Origin: Clostridiales bacterium
GTDB lineage: Bacteria > Bacillota_A > Clostridia > Christensenellales > Pumilibacteraceae
Assembly (NCBI GenBank): GCA_031264755.1
Contig: JAISDO010000002.1
Coordinates: forward strand, 1 to 62,178
DNA: 62,178 nt
Direction of reading: 5' to 3'
Shown here: in pieces, positions 37,028 to 43,677 of the stretch
Layout of the letters: each line of letters starts with the position of its first letter
Numbering within the stretch: the stretch's first letter is position 1
Notes under the pieces: generated by a model
The model's input: the letters and a program-made list of their open reading frames with translations, nothing else
What the model was told of the DNA's origin: nothing
Database searches by the model: none
Program-made: the position numbers and the translations under genes

Positions 37028-37108
37028 AGCTATTGGTATCACCTCCTCTCATGTGCAGAACAACCAATACATTGGTTGTTGCTCCAAAGCACATAGCTCA
37101 AGTATTGA

Positions 37109-37975
37109 TTACTTGTAAGCTAGTAGACCGCCAGTCACATTGCCTATAGTACCTTCTAGCCAATCTAGTGCAGCTTGCTTTTTGTCAAATCTCTTGACAC
37201 TACAATAAGTCATTAGATCAAGAATATAGTCTACTACATTAGCCTCCCAACTCATATTCCAAAACCACCAAGCACTCCCACTAACCAAGCTATAATAAAA
37301 ATTGATATCACCAATTCTTGATACAATCAAGTCTATAAGATAAGCAATTGCAGCTCCCACAACAGTACCCACGAGAGCACATATTATTGCTCCAAGCACA
37401 CCACCTAGACTAGCTCCTGTGGCAGAAAACTTGCCAAGTATTGTAATAATATATTTGGTAACCAACGATGTTGCAAGTCTACCAGCAAGATACCCCACCC
37501 CAAACTGAAAATAAATACGAATCTTAGCAGTCCCACGTTGTTGAGTTGATTGACTATCACTTGCAAAGGATTGCTCAAATATGGTGTTTAGTATTGTTAA
37601 TTCGTCTTCTGTCAACAAGCTCAGTAGTTGGTCAAAAACTCGCTGTGTATCAATAGCACAATCTTCTATCAACTCCAATCCTTCTTGAGATAGTTGCTCT
37701 ACTCGTTGAGTCTCAGCTCTTATCAATGCTTGTCCTTGTGTAGCTTGCAATATTAGCTCTCTGGCTTCTTTTGCAATTTCAACTCCAACAATATCTTTGG
37801 CTGATACCTCAGTTTGGCTACTCACTTGATTAACTATTGTAACATCACTATACCTTGTCTGTAGTACCGCTATCATCAATGCAGATATTGGCAATGTTAT
37901 TACCAATAGCATTATGATAGTCAACTTAATTTTGCCTACTCTATGTATCGTAGGCATGTTTACGCTTGATTTCAT
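37109..37975 (-). CDS. Toxin-like glycine-rich membrane-active protein, cassette 2
   Basis: 288 residues from ATG 37975, with AGGAGG five bases upstream. The N-terminus has PTIHRVGKIKLTIIM followed by a membrane helix (about 15-40), nearly identical to 38951-39838. A charged helical middle spans 45-135. A long hydrophobic Gly/Ala-rich region spans about 150-215 (GASLGGVLGAIICALVGTV, GAAIAYLIDLIVS). Then comes GSAWWFWNMS, matching KSAWWMPNA in the paralogue. Pore-forming colicins have a similar long hydrophobic hairpin, but I recognise no named family. Toxin or effector activity is inferred from this layout plus the following membrane protein. Confidence 0.65.
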   Translation of the reverse strand: MKSSVNMPTIHRVGKIKLTIIMLLVITLPISALMIAVLQTRYSDVTIVNQVSSQTEVSAKDIVGVEIAKEARELILQATQGQALIRAETQRVEQLSQEGLELIEDCAIDTQRVFDQLLSLLTEDELTILNTIFEQSFASDSQSTQQRGTAKIRIYFQFGVGYLAGRLATSLVTKYIITILGKFSATGASLGGVLGAIICALVGTVVGAAIAYLIDLIVSRIGDINFYYSLVSGSAWWFWNMSWEANVVDYILDLMTYCSVKRFDKKQAALDWLEGTIGNVTGGLLAYK

Positions 37976-37978
37976 CAA

Positions 37979-38260
37979 GTCCTCCTAATAAATATATGTT
38001 TGTATATTTCACTAGGATAGAACCAAGCTTGACACTTACACAATCTTATTACTCTACATACTCACAGTACAATGTTGTGCACCACTATACCACAATATAT
38101 ATTATCCAAGATTGTTTTTGTGCTAGTATAGCACTATTACCTGTGATAGTGCTAGTATTTTTATCATCTTTTCCGTTCATATTCTGATCTTTTTTATTCA
38201 TATATACTTACATGACTTATCATGCTGCATTCCTCACAAACTAAATAAGACCTCAACCCT
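37979..38260 (-). repeat. Conserved cassette leader, copy 2
   Basis: The full-length intact copy of the leader also present at 1-205 and 39839-40061/62060-62178. It runs from the ribosome-binding site of 37109-37975 back to a conserved TTCCTCACAAACTAAA block. It carries the leader peptide ORF at 38085-38201. Sequence from 38261 to 38442 is pyrimidine-rich and shows nothing recognisable. Confidence 0.85.
38085..38201 (-). CDS. Conserved leader peptide, copy 2 (38 aa)
   Basis: 38-residue minus-strand ORF beginning MNKKDQNMN, colinear without indels with copy 1 for 31 codons. Where copy 1 stops (TAG), this copy has TGG and continues WIIYIVV, so the C-terminal tail is variable. No convincing ribosome site precedes it, though GTGAGGAAT is conserved about 40 nt upstream in copies 2 and 3. 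It ends about 110 nt before the toxin-like gene. Confidence 0.55.
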   Translation of the reverse strand: MNKKDQNMNGKDDKNTSTITGNSAILAQKQSWIIYIVV

Positions 38261-38442
38261 CTCTCTTCTCTCTTGTGCCTTGTTTCTTTACTATCTACCT
38301 CTTTCGTTCATAGATACAACACATTCTTCTACATATATCTCTCGTCCCAACACTAGTACAAGGCAAGACAAAGAGCCTGCACAAGTATATCGCACTCGTA
38401 CAAACTCTAGTCTAAAAACAACAGAGAGTTGTGTATGCTTAC

Positions 38443-38949
38443 TCAAACTATGTCAGAAGACTTTCTTCTCAACTGTTTCATATTTTTGTACAATTTTGCT
38501 GTATAAAAACCAAAACAAATTGTGTATATAACACCTATATTTATCGGAGTTAGCATCCAAAAATACATATCAATATCTGCTTGAGCTTGGCTATGAGCAA
38601 TACCAGATGCTACCATCACAGGCAAAAAATGCAGCAATATATAAACAATAATACTTATCGAAACAATCCATTTGAATGCCTTACTGTAATCAAATCGGTT
38701 GACCAACAATACAACAAATGATATTAGCCACATTACAATAGCTAACACACTGACAACAATCTCAAATGCAGTCAACCAATGATACACATTCTCTATATCT
38801 AATCCATAAACACCATATACAACAAAACATATAATAGCAAAGACAACGCCAGAACATACAATCATTCCAAAAAATTTAAGTGCAACAAGTTGATCAAGTT
38901 TGGCTGGAGTTTTTGAATTGTTCTCTATCAATCTATCAAAATTCATCAT
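38443..38949 (-). CDS. Four-helix membrane protein, putative immunity protein of cassette 3
   Basis: 168 residues starting one base after the TAA of the toxin-like gene (TAA-A-ATG), so translation is coupled. Hydrophilic N-terminus (about 1-20), then helices at about 25-47, 60-83, 92-116 and 130-152, and a basic tail (KLYKNMKQLRRKS). Size and four-helix layout match several colicin and bacteriocin immunity proteins, but no sequence similarity to the other two cassette membrane proteins is visible. Role inferred from position. Confidence 0.6.
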   Translation of the reverse strand: MMNFDRLIENNSKTPAKLDQLVALKFFGMIVCSGVVFAIICFVVYGVYGLDIENVYHWLTAFEIVVSVLAIVMWLISFVVLLVNRFDYSKAFKWIVSISIIVYILLHFLPVMVASGIAHSQAQADIDMYFWMLTPINIGVIYTICFGFYTAKLYKNMKQLRRKSSDIV

Positions 38950-38950
38950 T

Positions 38951-39838
38951 TTATTTATTTGGCAACTTGTTGATAATCAATCCTACTACTATCTTAGTTA
39001 CATTCAATGTTAGTTTAGCATTTGGCATCCACCAAGCACTTTTTTCAAATAGAGTCCAATCCCAATAATGGTGATAATTGTTGCCACCACCAAGAGCCCC
39101 AAAGAACAACTCAAACGCACCTTTGACTAGATTGTATACAGTAATACCAATACCAGCACCAACCAAAAAACCTAATATTGTACCAATAATTGGAGCCGCA
39201 GCACTAAAAGCAGCTGACAACGAAGTCACAAAAGTTGTAATCAATGGTGTTAATGCACCTTGCACTACAGCCTTGACAACAGCACTTGCAATAGCTCCAC
39301 CTAATATACTACTACTTATTTCAACACAAAATTTGAGCCAAGCTGTGCCACGAAGAGCAATTGCATTCAAGTCTATCTCAATACCTACATCAGTAGTTAC
39401 ACTACCCAATGCTTCAATCAACAATGAGTACTCATACTCACCAAATTGTTCAAACAAAAAATCTGACAATTGTTGTGGATCTACGGTATTGTCCAACATT
39501 GTGTTAAACTCATCAAAAAAGACTTCATCATACTTAGCTACAATTTCTTGTTGTTGCACATCTCTCGCAAAATCATTAGTTTGAGCTCGCAAATTGTCTC
39601 TCTCTTGATTTATCAGTGTCTTGATACTATCATATTGCAATTGAAGAGCTTGTTGCTCAAGATTGCGGTCAATTTGCTCTTGAGTTATTTGATTGCCCAC
39701 CGTAGCAGCACCATACTCACTACGCAATACCGCTACCATCAATGCACCGATTGGCAAGATTACCACCAATGCCATTATGATAGTCAACTTAATTTTGCCT
39801 ACTCTATATATCGTAGGCTTGCTCAATTTATTTCCCAT
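38951..39838 (-). CDS. Toxin-like glycine-rich membrane-active protein, cassette 3
   Basis: 295 residues from ATG 39838, with GGAG eight bases upstream. The N-terminus KPTIYRVGKIKLTIIMALVV followed by a membrane helix is shared with 37109-37975. Residues 45-150 are charged and helical (QEQIDRNLEQQALQLQYDS). A Gly/Ala-rich hydrophobic stretch at about 180-250 includes GTILGFLVGAGIGITVYNLV. Then comes GGGNNYHHYWDW and KSAWWMPNA. The shared leader with divergent C-terminal body looks like a polymorphic toxin family with a common export or anchoring signal. The prophage at 40062 has cut its upstream leader. Confidence 0.65.
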   Translation of the reverse strand: MGNKLSKPTIYRVGKIKLTIIMALVVILPIGALMVAVLRSEYGAATVGNQITQEQIDRNLEQQALQLQYDSIKTLINQERDNLRAQTNDFARDVQQQEIVAKYDEVFFDEFNTMLDNTVDPQQLSDFLFEQFGEYEYSLLIEALGSVTTDVGIEIDLNAIALRGTAWLKFCVEISSSILGGAIASAVVKAVVQGALTPLITTFVTSLSAAFSAAAPIIGTILGFLVGAGIGITVYNLVKGAFELFFGALGGGNNYHHYWDWTLFEKSAWWMPNAKLTLNVTKIVVGLIINKLPNK

Positions 39839-40061
39839 CGGAAATTCTCCTAATATATATTTTTTTTATTATATATCACTAGGATAGAGCTAGGCTTGAC
39901 TCTTTAGCAACCTCATACTCTACACACTCTATAGCACAATGTGGTACCATACATCATACTACCAAATATATATCTTCTAAGATCGTTTTTGTGCTAGTAT
40001 AGCACTATTACCTGTGATAGTGCTAGTATAGCACTATTACCTGTGATAGTGCTAGTATTTT
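39839..40061 (-). repeat. Conserved cassette leader, copy 3, gene-proximal part
   Basis: Matches copy 2 from the ribosome site up to GTGATAGTGCTAGTATTTT, then stops where the inserted element begins. The missing upstream part resumes at 62060. It also contains a 29-bp tandem duplication at 39991-40048. Confidence 0.85.
39991..40048 (-). repeat. 29-bp tandem duplication inside leader copy 3
   Basis: Two perfect 29-bp units, each containing GTGCTAGTATAGCAC. Copies 1 and 2 have one unit. Because 29 is not a multiple of 3, the duplication shifts the leader peptide reading frame. Confidence 0.9.
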
Positions 40062-40090
40062 TGCTGTTTTGTCAAACCTTTGTAACATGG
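40062..40090 (+). repeat. Left terminal inverted repeat (outer)
   Basis: Starts TGCTGTTTTGTCAAACC and contains TTTGTAACAT. Nearly the same as the direct copy at 41971-41998 and inverted to 41945-41969 and 62031-62059. Confidence 0.7.
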
Positions 40091-40235
40091 ATTTAGTGAT
40101 TTAGGCAACTTTTGGGCTGGAATTATTTTACAGTTGAGTATTATTAGTAAGATTGTGGTGTCACACTTTAGTTATAACCACTTTATTGCTATAAGTCAAC
40201 TAAGTTTGTAGTATTTCTATGTAGTTAGGTAGCAC

Positions 40236-40265
40236 TTTAACACCCTCTCATGAGAGGGTGTTAAA
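40236..40265. terminator. 30-bp perfect palindrome after the transposase gene
   Basis: TTTAACACCCTCTCA joined to its exact complement, 24 nt past the transposase stop. The T and A runs are inside the stem, so it can terminate in both directions. Confidence 0.7.
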
Positions 40266-40289
40266 AACTAGCAAAACAAAAGTCTAAGT

Positions 40290-41285
40290 TTATGCCGTTT
40301 TTACAAACCTAACTTCAAACTTGTCTGCATACTCACTTTCTTTCAACAACTCTATTAGCTCTGCTCTTTTCTCTAGTGGACTTTGAAATACTCTCTTGCC
40401 ATATCTATCCCTCAATACTGTTGATGGCATTTTGTTGTATCTAATCAGCCACTTTGACATCTCTACTTCCAACTCTTCAAATGTTGAGTATTGCAAGTAC
40501 TTGTAGAACTTGCGTTGGTCAGTTCCTTGACTCCGTTCTACCTTGCCATTGTGTCTTGGTGTTCTAACCTTAATGCGTTGGTGAAGAACTTTTAACTTTT
40601 TAACACTTCTACTAAACTCGCAATTAACAAACTCATTGCCGTTATCTGTCTGTATGATTAGTGGCACATACCCAAAATGCACAATTGCTCGCTTTATAAA
40701 ATCTACTGTGCTCTCTGCTGTATGATCATAATATGGATAGATAAATCTCTCTCTACTTGCCTCATCCAATATCGTATATTGGTAATGATATGCTTTGCTT
40801 GTCTCTTTATACTTATAACTATTCCGTCCAATATGACATTCTTTATGTACATTCTTGACATCCATCTGCCACTTTTGTCCTATCATCTCAGGTGTGTGAT
40901 AGGGTTTGGCTACATAGTCTTCTACTATCTCTTGTATTATATTATGGCGTATGAACTTGTACATTGTGAGATAATGCCGTGAGTATGCAAACTGTGTTCT
41001 CAACTCTCCATATACTTCAGTGTAGCCCCATGTGGGATTGTCCTCTATTATCTTTTGAATGCTCTCTTTCTCCACATCTGTTTGACTAGTTGGGTGTGGG
41101 GTCTTTGGTCTACTGGACTTATTTTCTAAACTCTCAACCGTTCCATCCCATCGCTTTTTCCACTCCCACATTGTCTTGCGATGTACCTTAAACTTCTTTG
41201 CTACATAATACTGTGCTTTCTTCTCTGTCAACCACATTTGTAGTGCTTTTTGCTTTTCTTTGGCACTGGGTTTTCTTCCTCTCAT
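40290..41285 (-). CDS. IS481-like DDE transposase
   Basis: 331 residues from ATG 41285, with AGAGGGG seven bases upstream. An N-terminal helix-turn-helix at about 20-45 (AQYYVAKKFKVHRKTMWEWKKRW) is followed by a linker and an HTH_29-like segment. The RNase H-like catalytic core has D in WQMDVKNV, D in IQTDNGNEF and E in HNGKVERSQG. DDE enzymes cut 3' ends and join them to target DNA. It is the only recombinase seen in the whole 22-kb insertion and lies next to its outer left end. It could therefore mobilise both units. Confidence 0.85.
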   Translation of the reverse strand: MRGRKPSAKEKQKALQMWLTEKKAQYYVAKKFKVHRKTMWEWKKRWDGTVESLENKSSRPKTPHPTSQTDVEKESIQKIIEDNPTWGYTEVYGELRTQFAYSRHYLTMYKFIRHNIIQEIVEDYVAKPYHTPEMIGQKWQMDVKNVHKECHIGRNSYKYKETSKAYHYQYTILDEASRERFIYPYYDHTAESTVDFIKRAIVHFGYVPLIIQTDNGNEFVNCEFSRSVKKLKVLHQRIKVRTPRHNGKVERSQGTDQRKFYKYLQYSTFEELEVEMSKWLIRYNKMPSTVLRDRYGKRVFQSPLEKRAELIELLKESEYADKFEVRFVKTA

Positions 41286-41361
41286 TAGTACACCCCTCTC
41301 TTGTACTTCCCACAAGCTTTTTCCACAATTATTATAGTACATATATGTACAAAAAACAAAT

Positions 41362-41390
41362 ACAGTTGTTGACGGTTTGCCAACAACTGT
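41362..41390 (-). terminator. Terminator of the toxin-antitoxin operon
   Basis: 10-bp stem ACAGTTGTTG/CAACAACTGT, 9-nt loop; on the minus strand followed by ATTTGTTTTTTG. Confidence 0.75.
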
Positions 41391-41400
41391 TTAATACTAT

Positions 41401-41664
41401 TCAAATATTCTTATAATGTGTCCACATAGCCAAAACTATTACTATATATTTATCATCTACAACTTTATAGACCAAGCGATGTTGTTGGTTTATTCGTAAC
41501 GAATACAAACCCAAATATTCCCCAACAAGTCTTTCTGCTGGTGGCTCATATGGATTGACAGATATTTTTTCTAGTAAGTTCAAAACTTTATTTTTATAGG
41601 GGGACTTTTCAATTCTTTCAAAATCTTTTTCTGCTTGTTTTTCAAACTTGATTTGATACTTCAT
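41401..41664 (-). CDS. RelE/YoeB-type mRNA interferase toxin
   Basis: 87 residues, small and basic. It starts MKYQIKFEKQAEKDFERIEKS and has LVGEYLGLYSLRINQQHRLVYKVVDD with the Arg-His pair and the C-terminal HYKN typical of the Txe/YoeB branch, in which a His-Tyr end takes part in ribosome-dependent mRNA cleavage. It overlaps the antitoxin gene by 4 nt (ATGA). Confidence 0.88.
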   Translation of the reverse strand: MKYQIKFEKQAEKDFERIEKSPYKNKVLNLLEKISVNPYEPPAERLVGEYLGLYSLRINQQHRLVYKVVDDKYIVIVLAMWTHYKNI

Positions 41665-41879
41665 TTCGATAGTCTATTTCTCCAATCTATATCAACAAGT
41701 TCATTCTCAGGTACATCCTTGCTAGTTAATAGCCGTTCCTTAAAATCTGGTATACTATCAAAATACTCCTCTGTGCTCATTTCTTCTTCAATAGTAACAA
41801 CCAACTTTGACCTTTTTTCTTTGGGAATATTGAGTATATCATAAATTTGTGTTGCTTGCTTAGCTGTTATGTTGTACAT
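41661..41879 (-). CDS. RelB-like antitoxin
   Basis: 72 residues, acidic overall. The first ~50 residues should form the DNA-binding and dimerisation part (MYNITAKQATQIYDILNIPKEKR) and the C-terminal part (ENELVDIDWRNRLSK) the toxin-neutralising tail. AAAGGAG lies nine bases before the ATG. It precedes and overlaps the toxin, as usual. Its promoter region overlaps the element's right end, so autoregulation and transposase binding may interfere. Confidence 0.75.
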   Translation of the reverse strand: MYNITAKQATQIYDILNIPKEKRSKLVVTIEEEMSTEEYFDSIPDFKERLLTSKDVPENELVDIDWRNRLSK

Positions 41880-41944
41880 AAATCAAAACTCCTTTTATAA
41901 TATAGTATACACACAAATTAATGTTACAAACATATCACAACCAT

Positions 41945-41969
41945 ATCACAAACCTATTATAAAACAGCA
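41945..41969 (-). repeat. Inner right terminal repeat of the 1.9-kb unit
   Basis: Read on the minus strand from 41969 it begins TGCTGTTTTATAATAGG then TTTGTGATAT, matching the far right end at 62059. Confidence 0.7.
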
Positions 41970-41970
41970 A

Positions 41971-41998
41971 TGTTGTTTTGTCAATCCTTTATAATACC
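41971..41998 (+). repeat. Inner left terminal repeat of the 20-kb unit
   Basis: TGTTGTTTTGTCAATCC then TTTATAATA, a direct near-copy of the outer left end at 40062. Confidence 0.7.
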
Positions 41999-42216
41999 TT
42001 TCTAAGTGGCTATAATTAACAGTCACTTCTCACTCACACTCATTTAACAACCCACATCTATGAGCATATACCCTTAACTCTTGCTCACTTAGTCCGTATA
42101 TGTCTTTCATATCTTCCATTACATTCACTCCTTATCTTGTTTTGTATTTTATTTACATTTGCCACTTTTTTGATTTCTACTCACTTTCTGTCCATTTTAT
42201 TGTATAATTACTTGAG

Positions 42217-42613
42217 ATGGATAGGCATGATGATTTTCAAAAACAAATCCAAGATACCTTTAATCGTGCTACTGATAGAATGCATAATGAAATGCATGAT
42301 AGTCAATTGCAAAAGCAACAACAATCTTTTCAAGCAAGCTTACCAAAGAGATAATCAAAACCATGAAACCAAACTATTTAGACAACTTGATAACAAAGCT
42401 GACAAAAGACAACAAGAAGTCTTAGTGATTGCTAATGAGGCTAATGACATCGCTAAAAAAGCTAATGACTTGTCCAATACTGCCAATAAATCTAGCGAAC
42501 AAGCTGAAAAGTTTAGCAAAGGAGCTGTTGTCCTATCTCTTGTAATAGGCGGTATTAGTGCTTTGGCTTCTTTCGGTTCGCTAATTATATCTGCTGTTGC
42601 TTTATCTAAATAG
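42217..42613 (+). pseudogene. Coiled-coil protein with C-terminal membrane helix, frame break
   Basis: From ATG 42217 a charged helical ORF of 45 codons (MDRHDDFQKQIQDTF...) ends at TAA 42352-42354. The +1 frame continues the same kind of sequence (AYQRDNQNHETKLFRQL, IANEANDIAKKANDLSN) and ends in a membrane helix (VVLSLVIGGISALASFGSLII). Joined near CTTTTC at about 42333, they make a coherent ~130-residue protein. The -10 at 42203-42208 ends eight bases before the ATG, so the mRNA would be nearly leaderless. Either a frameshift mutation or programmed +1 shifting. Confidence 0.6.
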
Positions 42614-42751
42614 TCTTATCAAGCTTAATGTTATAGCCACAATAGATATTACCAATGACCCTATACTCAATGCCAATGATATGCTGGGCAAAATTGTACC
42701 CCATACAAAATCATCTGAACCTTTATTCTCTTTTTGTTTTTTATCTTTCAT
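42602..42751 (-). CDS. Very small membrane protein
   Basis: 49 residues: a charged N-terminus (MKDKKQKENKGSDDF) and one long hydrophobic helix (ILPSISLALSIGSLVISIVAI) with a basic end. AGGGAA directly precedes the ATG. It overlaps the plus-strand gene tail to tail by 12 nt, and both end in similar hydrophobic helices. A holin-like or accessory role is possible; function unknown. Confidence 0.4.
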   Translation of the reverse strand: MKDKKQKENKGSDDFVWGTILPSISLALSIGSLVISIVAITLSLIRLFR

Positions 42752-42825
42752 TTCCCTTTCCCTTTGGGCTTTTCGCCCCACTTTATATTTTTAACTTCTA
42801 CTACTGTATATAGGAGATATTCCCT

Positions 42826-43536
42826 ATGTCTGATATTAATTCTAATGAACTAGATTTTAACAAAAATATTACTTCCCCCCCCCACAGTTCACAAAATGGT
42901 CATAAATGTGACCTAAATGATATTGACAACGCCATAGAGGAATTTGGCGATAACTACTGGATGACTGGGGGTGGCGTTGAAAAAAACAATGAATCACAAG
43001 CTATATATAACTCAAACACAAGACATGCTAGAAAAATTCTTATTTTTATTGCTATTGGTTTTTTGATTGCCATTGCTTTACCACTTACAATATCAAAAAT
43101 TACAAACAATTTTAATAGGGATGAGTGGACAACCGTCTTATCTATAAAAGTTGACAATATACCTTATACTTCTCAAATCTATACTGAACAAATCCAAAGA
43201 TTAGATGAGCGTGAATACACACAACTTATCAATACGCCTGGATTACACTATCTCAATGCTGAGATGAGTGGTGGCAATAGTATTCATTCTGTAATAAAAA
43301 CCGAAGTTCTAAGAACTGATGAATTTAAGTGGTCAAAGCAAATGTTGATGCTTATACGATACAAACCCAGCAATGTTTCTAACCCTAACTATACTGAACA
43401 CTATTCAGCACAACAAATACCAAGATACATACGCATAAAACAAGATGGGGACAATTGGCAAGTGCGTATTGAAAATTCATCAACTTTTTTTTCAGTACCT
43501 AAATCTAGATGCATTATCAATTACTACACTAACTAA
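42826..43536 (+). CDS. Single-pass membrane protein with poly-C tract near its start
   Basis: 236 residues: a hydrophilic N-terminal 70, a membrane helix (ILIFIAIGFLIAIALPLTI) at about 71-90, then a 140-residue soluble part likely outside the cell (TVLSIKVDNIPYTSQIYTEQ onward). AGGAGAT lies upstream of the ATG. Codons 17-20 contain a run of nine C, so slippage would switch the gene on and off. Transcribed opposite to the phage late genes, like a lysogenic-conversion gene. No family recognised. Confidence 0.65.
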   Translation: MSDINSNELDFNKNITSPPHSSQNGHKCDLNDIDNAIEEFGDNYWMTGGGVEKNNESQAIYNSNTRHARKILIFIAIGFLIAIALPLTISKITNNFNRDEWTTVLSIKVDNIPYTSQIYTEQIQRLDEREYTQLINTPGLHYLNAEMSGGNSIHSVIKTEVLRTDEFKWSKQMLMLIRYKPSNVSNPNYTEHYSAQQIPRYIRIKQDGDNWQVRIENSSTFFSVPKSRCIINYYTN

Positions 43537-43561
43537 ACATGCAATTGCAATAAATTTACAG

Positions 43562-43590
43562 TTGACATATTTTCTGTTCCAGTATATAAT
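43562..43590 (+). promoter_or_regulatory. Perfect consensus sigma-70 promoter
   Basis: TTGACA, 17-nt spacer, TATAAT, both hexamers exact. No ORF follows; the product is the RNA at about 43597-43677. Confidence 0.85.
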
Positions 43591-43596
43591 AATAGT

Positions 43597-43677
43597 ATTG
43601 AAAGTCATTTTGTCCAACGAGTTAGGCAATGGTTAGCCCATCCCTAACACAGCTCTTGCAAAATGGCTTTTTTTATA
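43597..43677 (+). ncRNA. Small structured RNA of the phage-like element
   Basis: Starts about 7 nt after the perfect -10 and ends in TTTTTTT. The RNA folds into one long hairpin: a 12-bp base (AAAGTCATTTTG at 43601-43612 with CAAAATGGCTTT at 43659-43670, one G-T pair), then GAG/CTC and TTAGG/CCTAA, then ATGG/CCAT round a 5-nt loop. The last bases overlap the end of the minus-strand gene at 43673. Could be a regulatory RNA or a decoy. No known family recognised. Confidence 0.6.

Larger units (their letters stand above)
40062..41969. mobile_element. 1.9-kb IS481-like element carrying a toxin-antitoxin pair
   Basis: Bounded by inverted ends: TGCTGTTTTGTCAAACC at 40062 and, inverted, TGCTGTTTTATAATAGG ending at 41969. 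Both ends contain TTTGTRAYAT and the element terminates TG...CA. It carries a DDE transposase and a RelE/YoeB-RelB-like pair, all on the minus strand. One base separates its right end from the left end of the 20-kb element at 41971. Confidence 0.7.
41880..42216. promoter_or_regulatory. Gene-free junction: TA promoter, element ends and a plus-strand promoter
   Basis: Holds the antitoxin promoter (TATACT or TATTAT on the minus strand), three near-repeats of TTTGTRAYAT at about 41922-41955, the right end of the 1.9-kb unit (to 41969), one spare base, the left end of the 20-kb unit (from 41971), and a plus-strand TATAAT at 42203. No ORF of note. Confidence 0.6.

Noticed and set aside
38100..38155. 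TAGCACTAT/ATAGTGCTA dyad with TGCTATACT read as an operator-promoter
   Set aside because: The dyad lies inside the conserved MNKKDQNMN ORF, and the -35 is poor. A promoter there is possible but not the best explanation, so it is not listed as one.
39991..40061. Spaced repeats of GTGCTAGTA as a CRISPR array
   Set aside because: Only two full 29-bp units in direct tandem with no spacers, and no cas genes nearby. It is a simple duplication.
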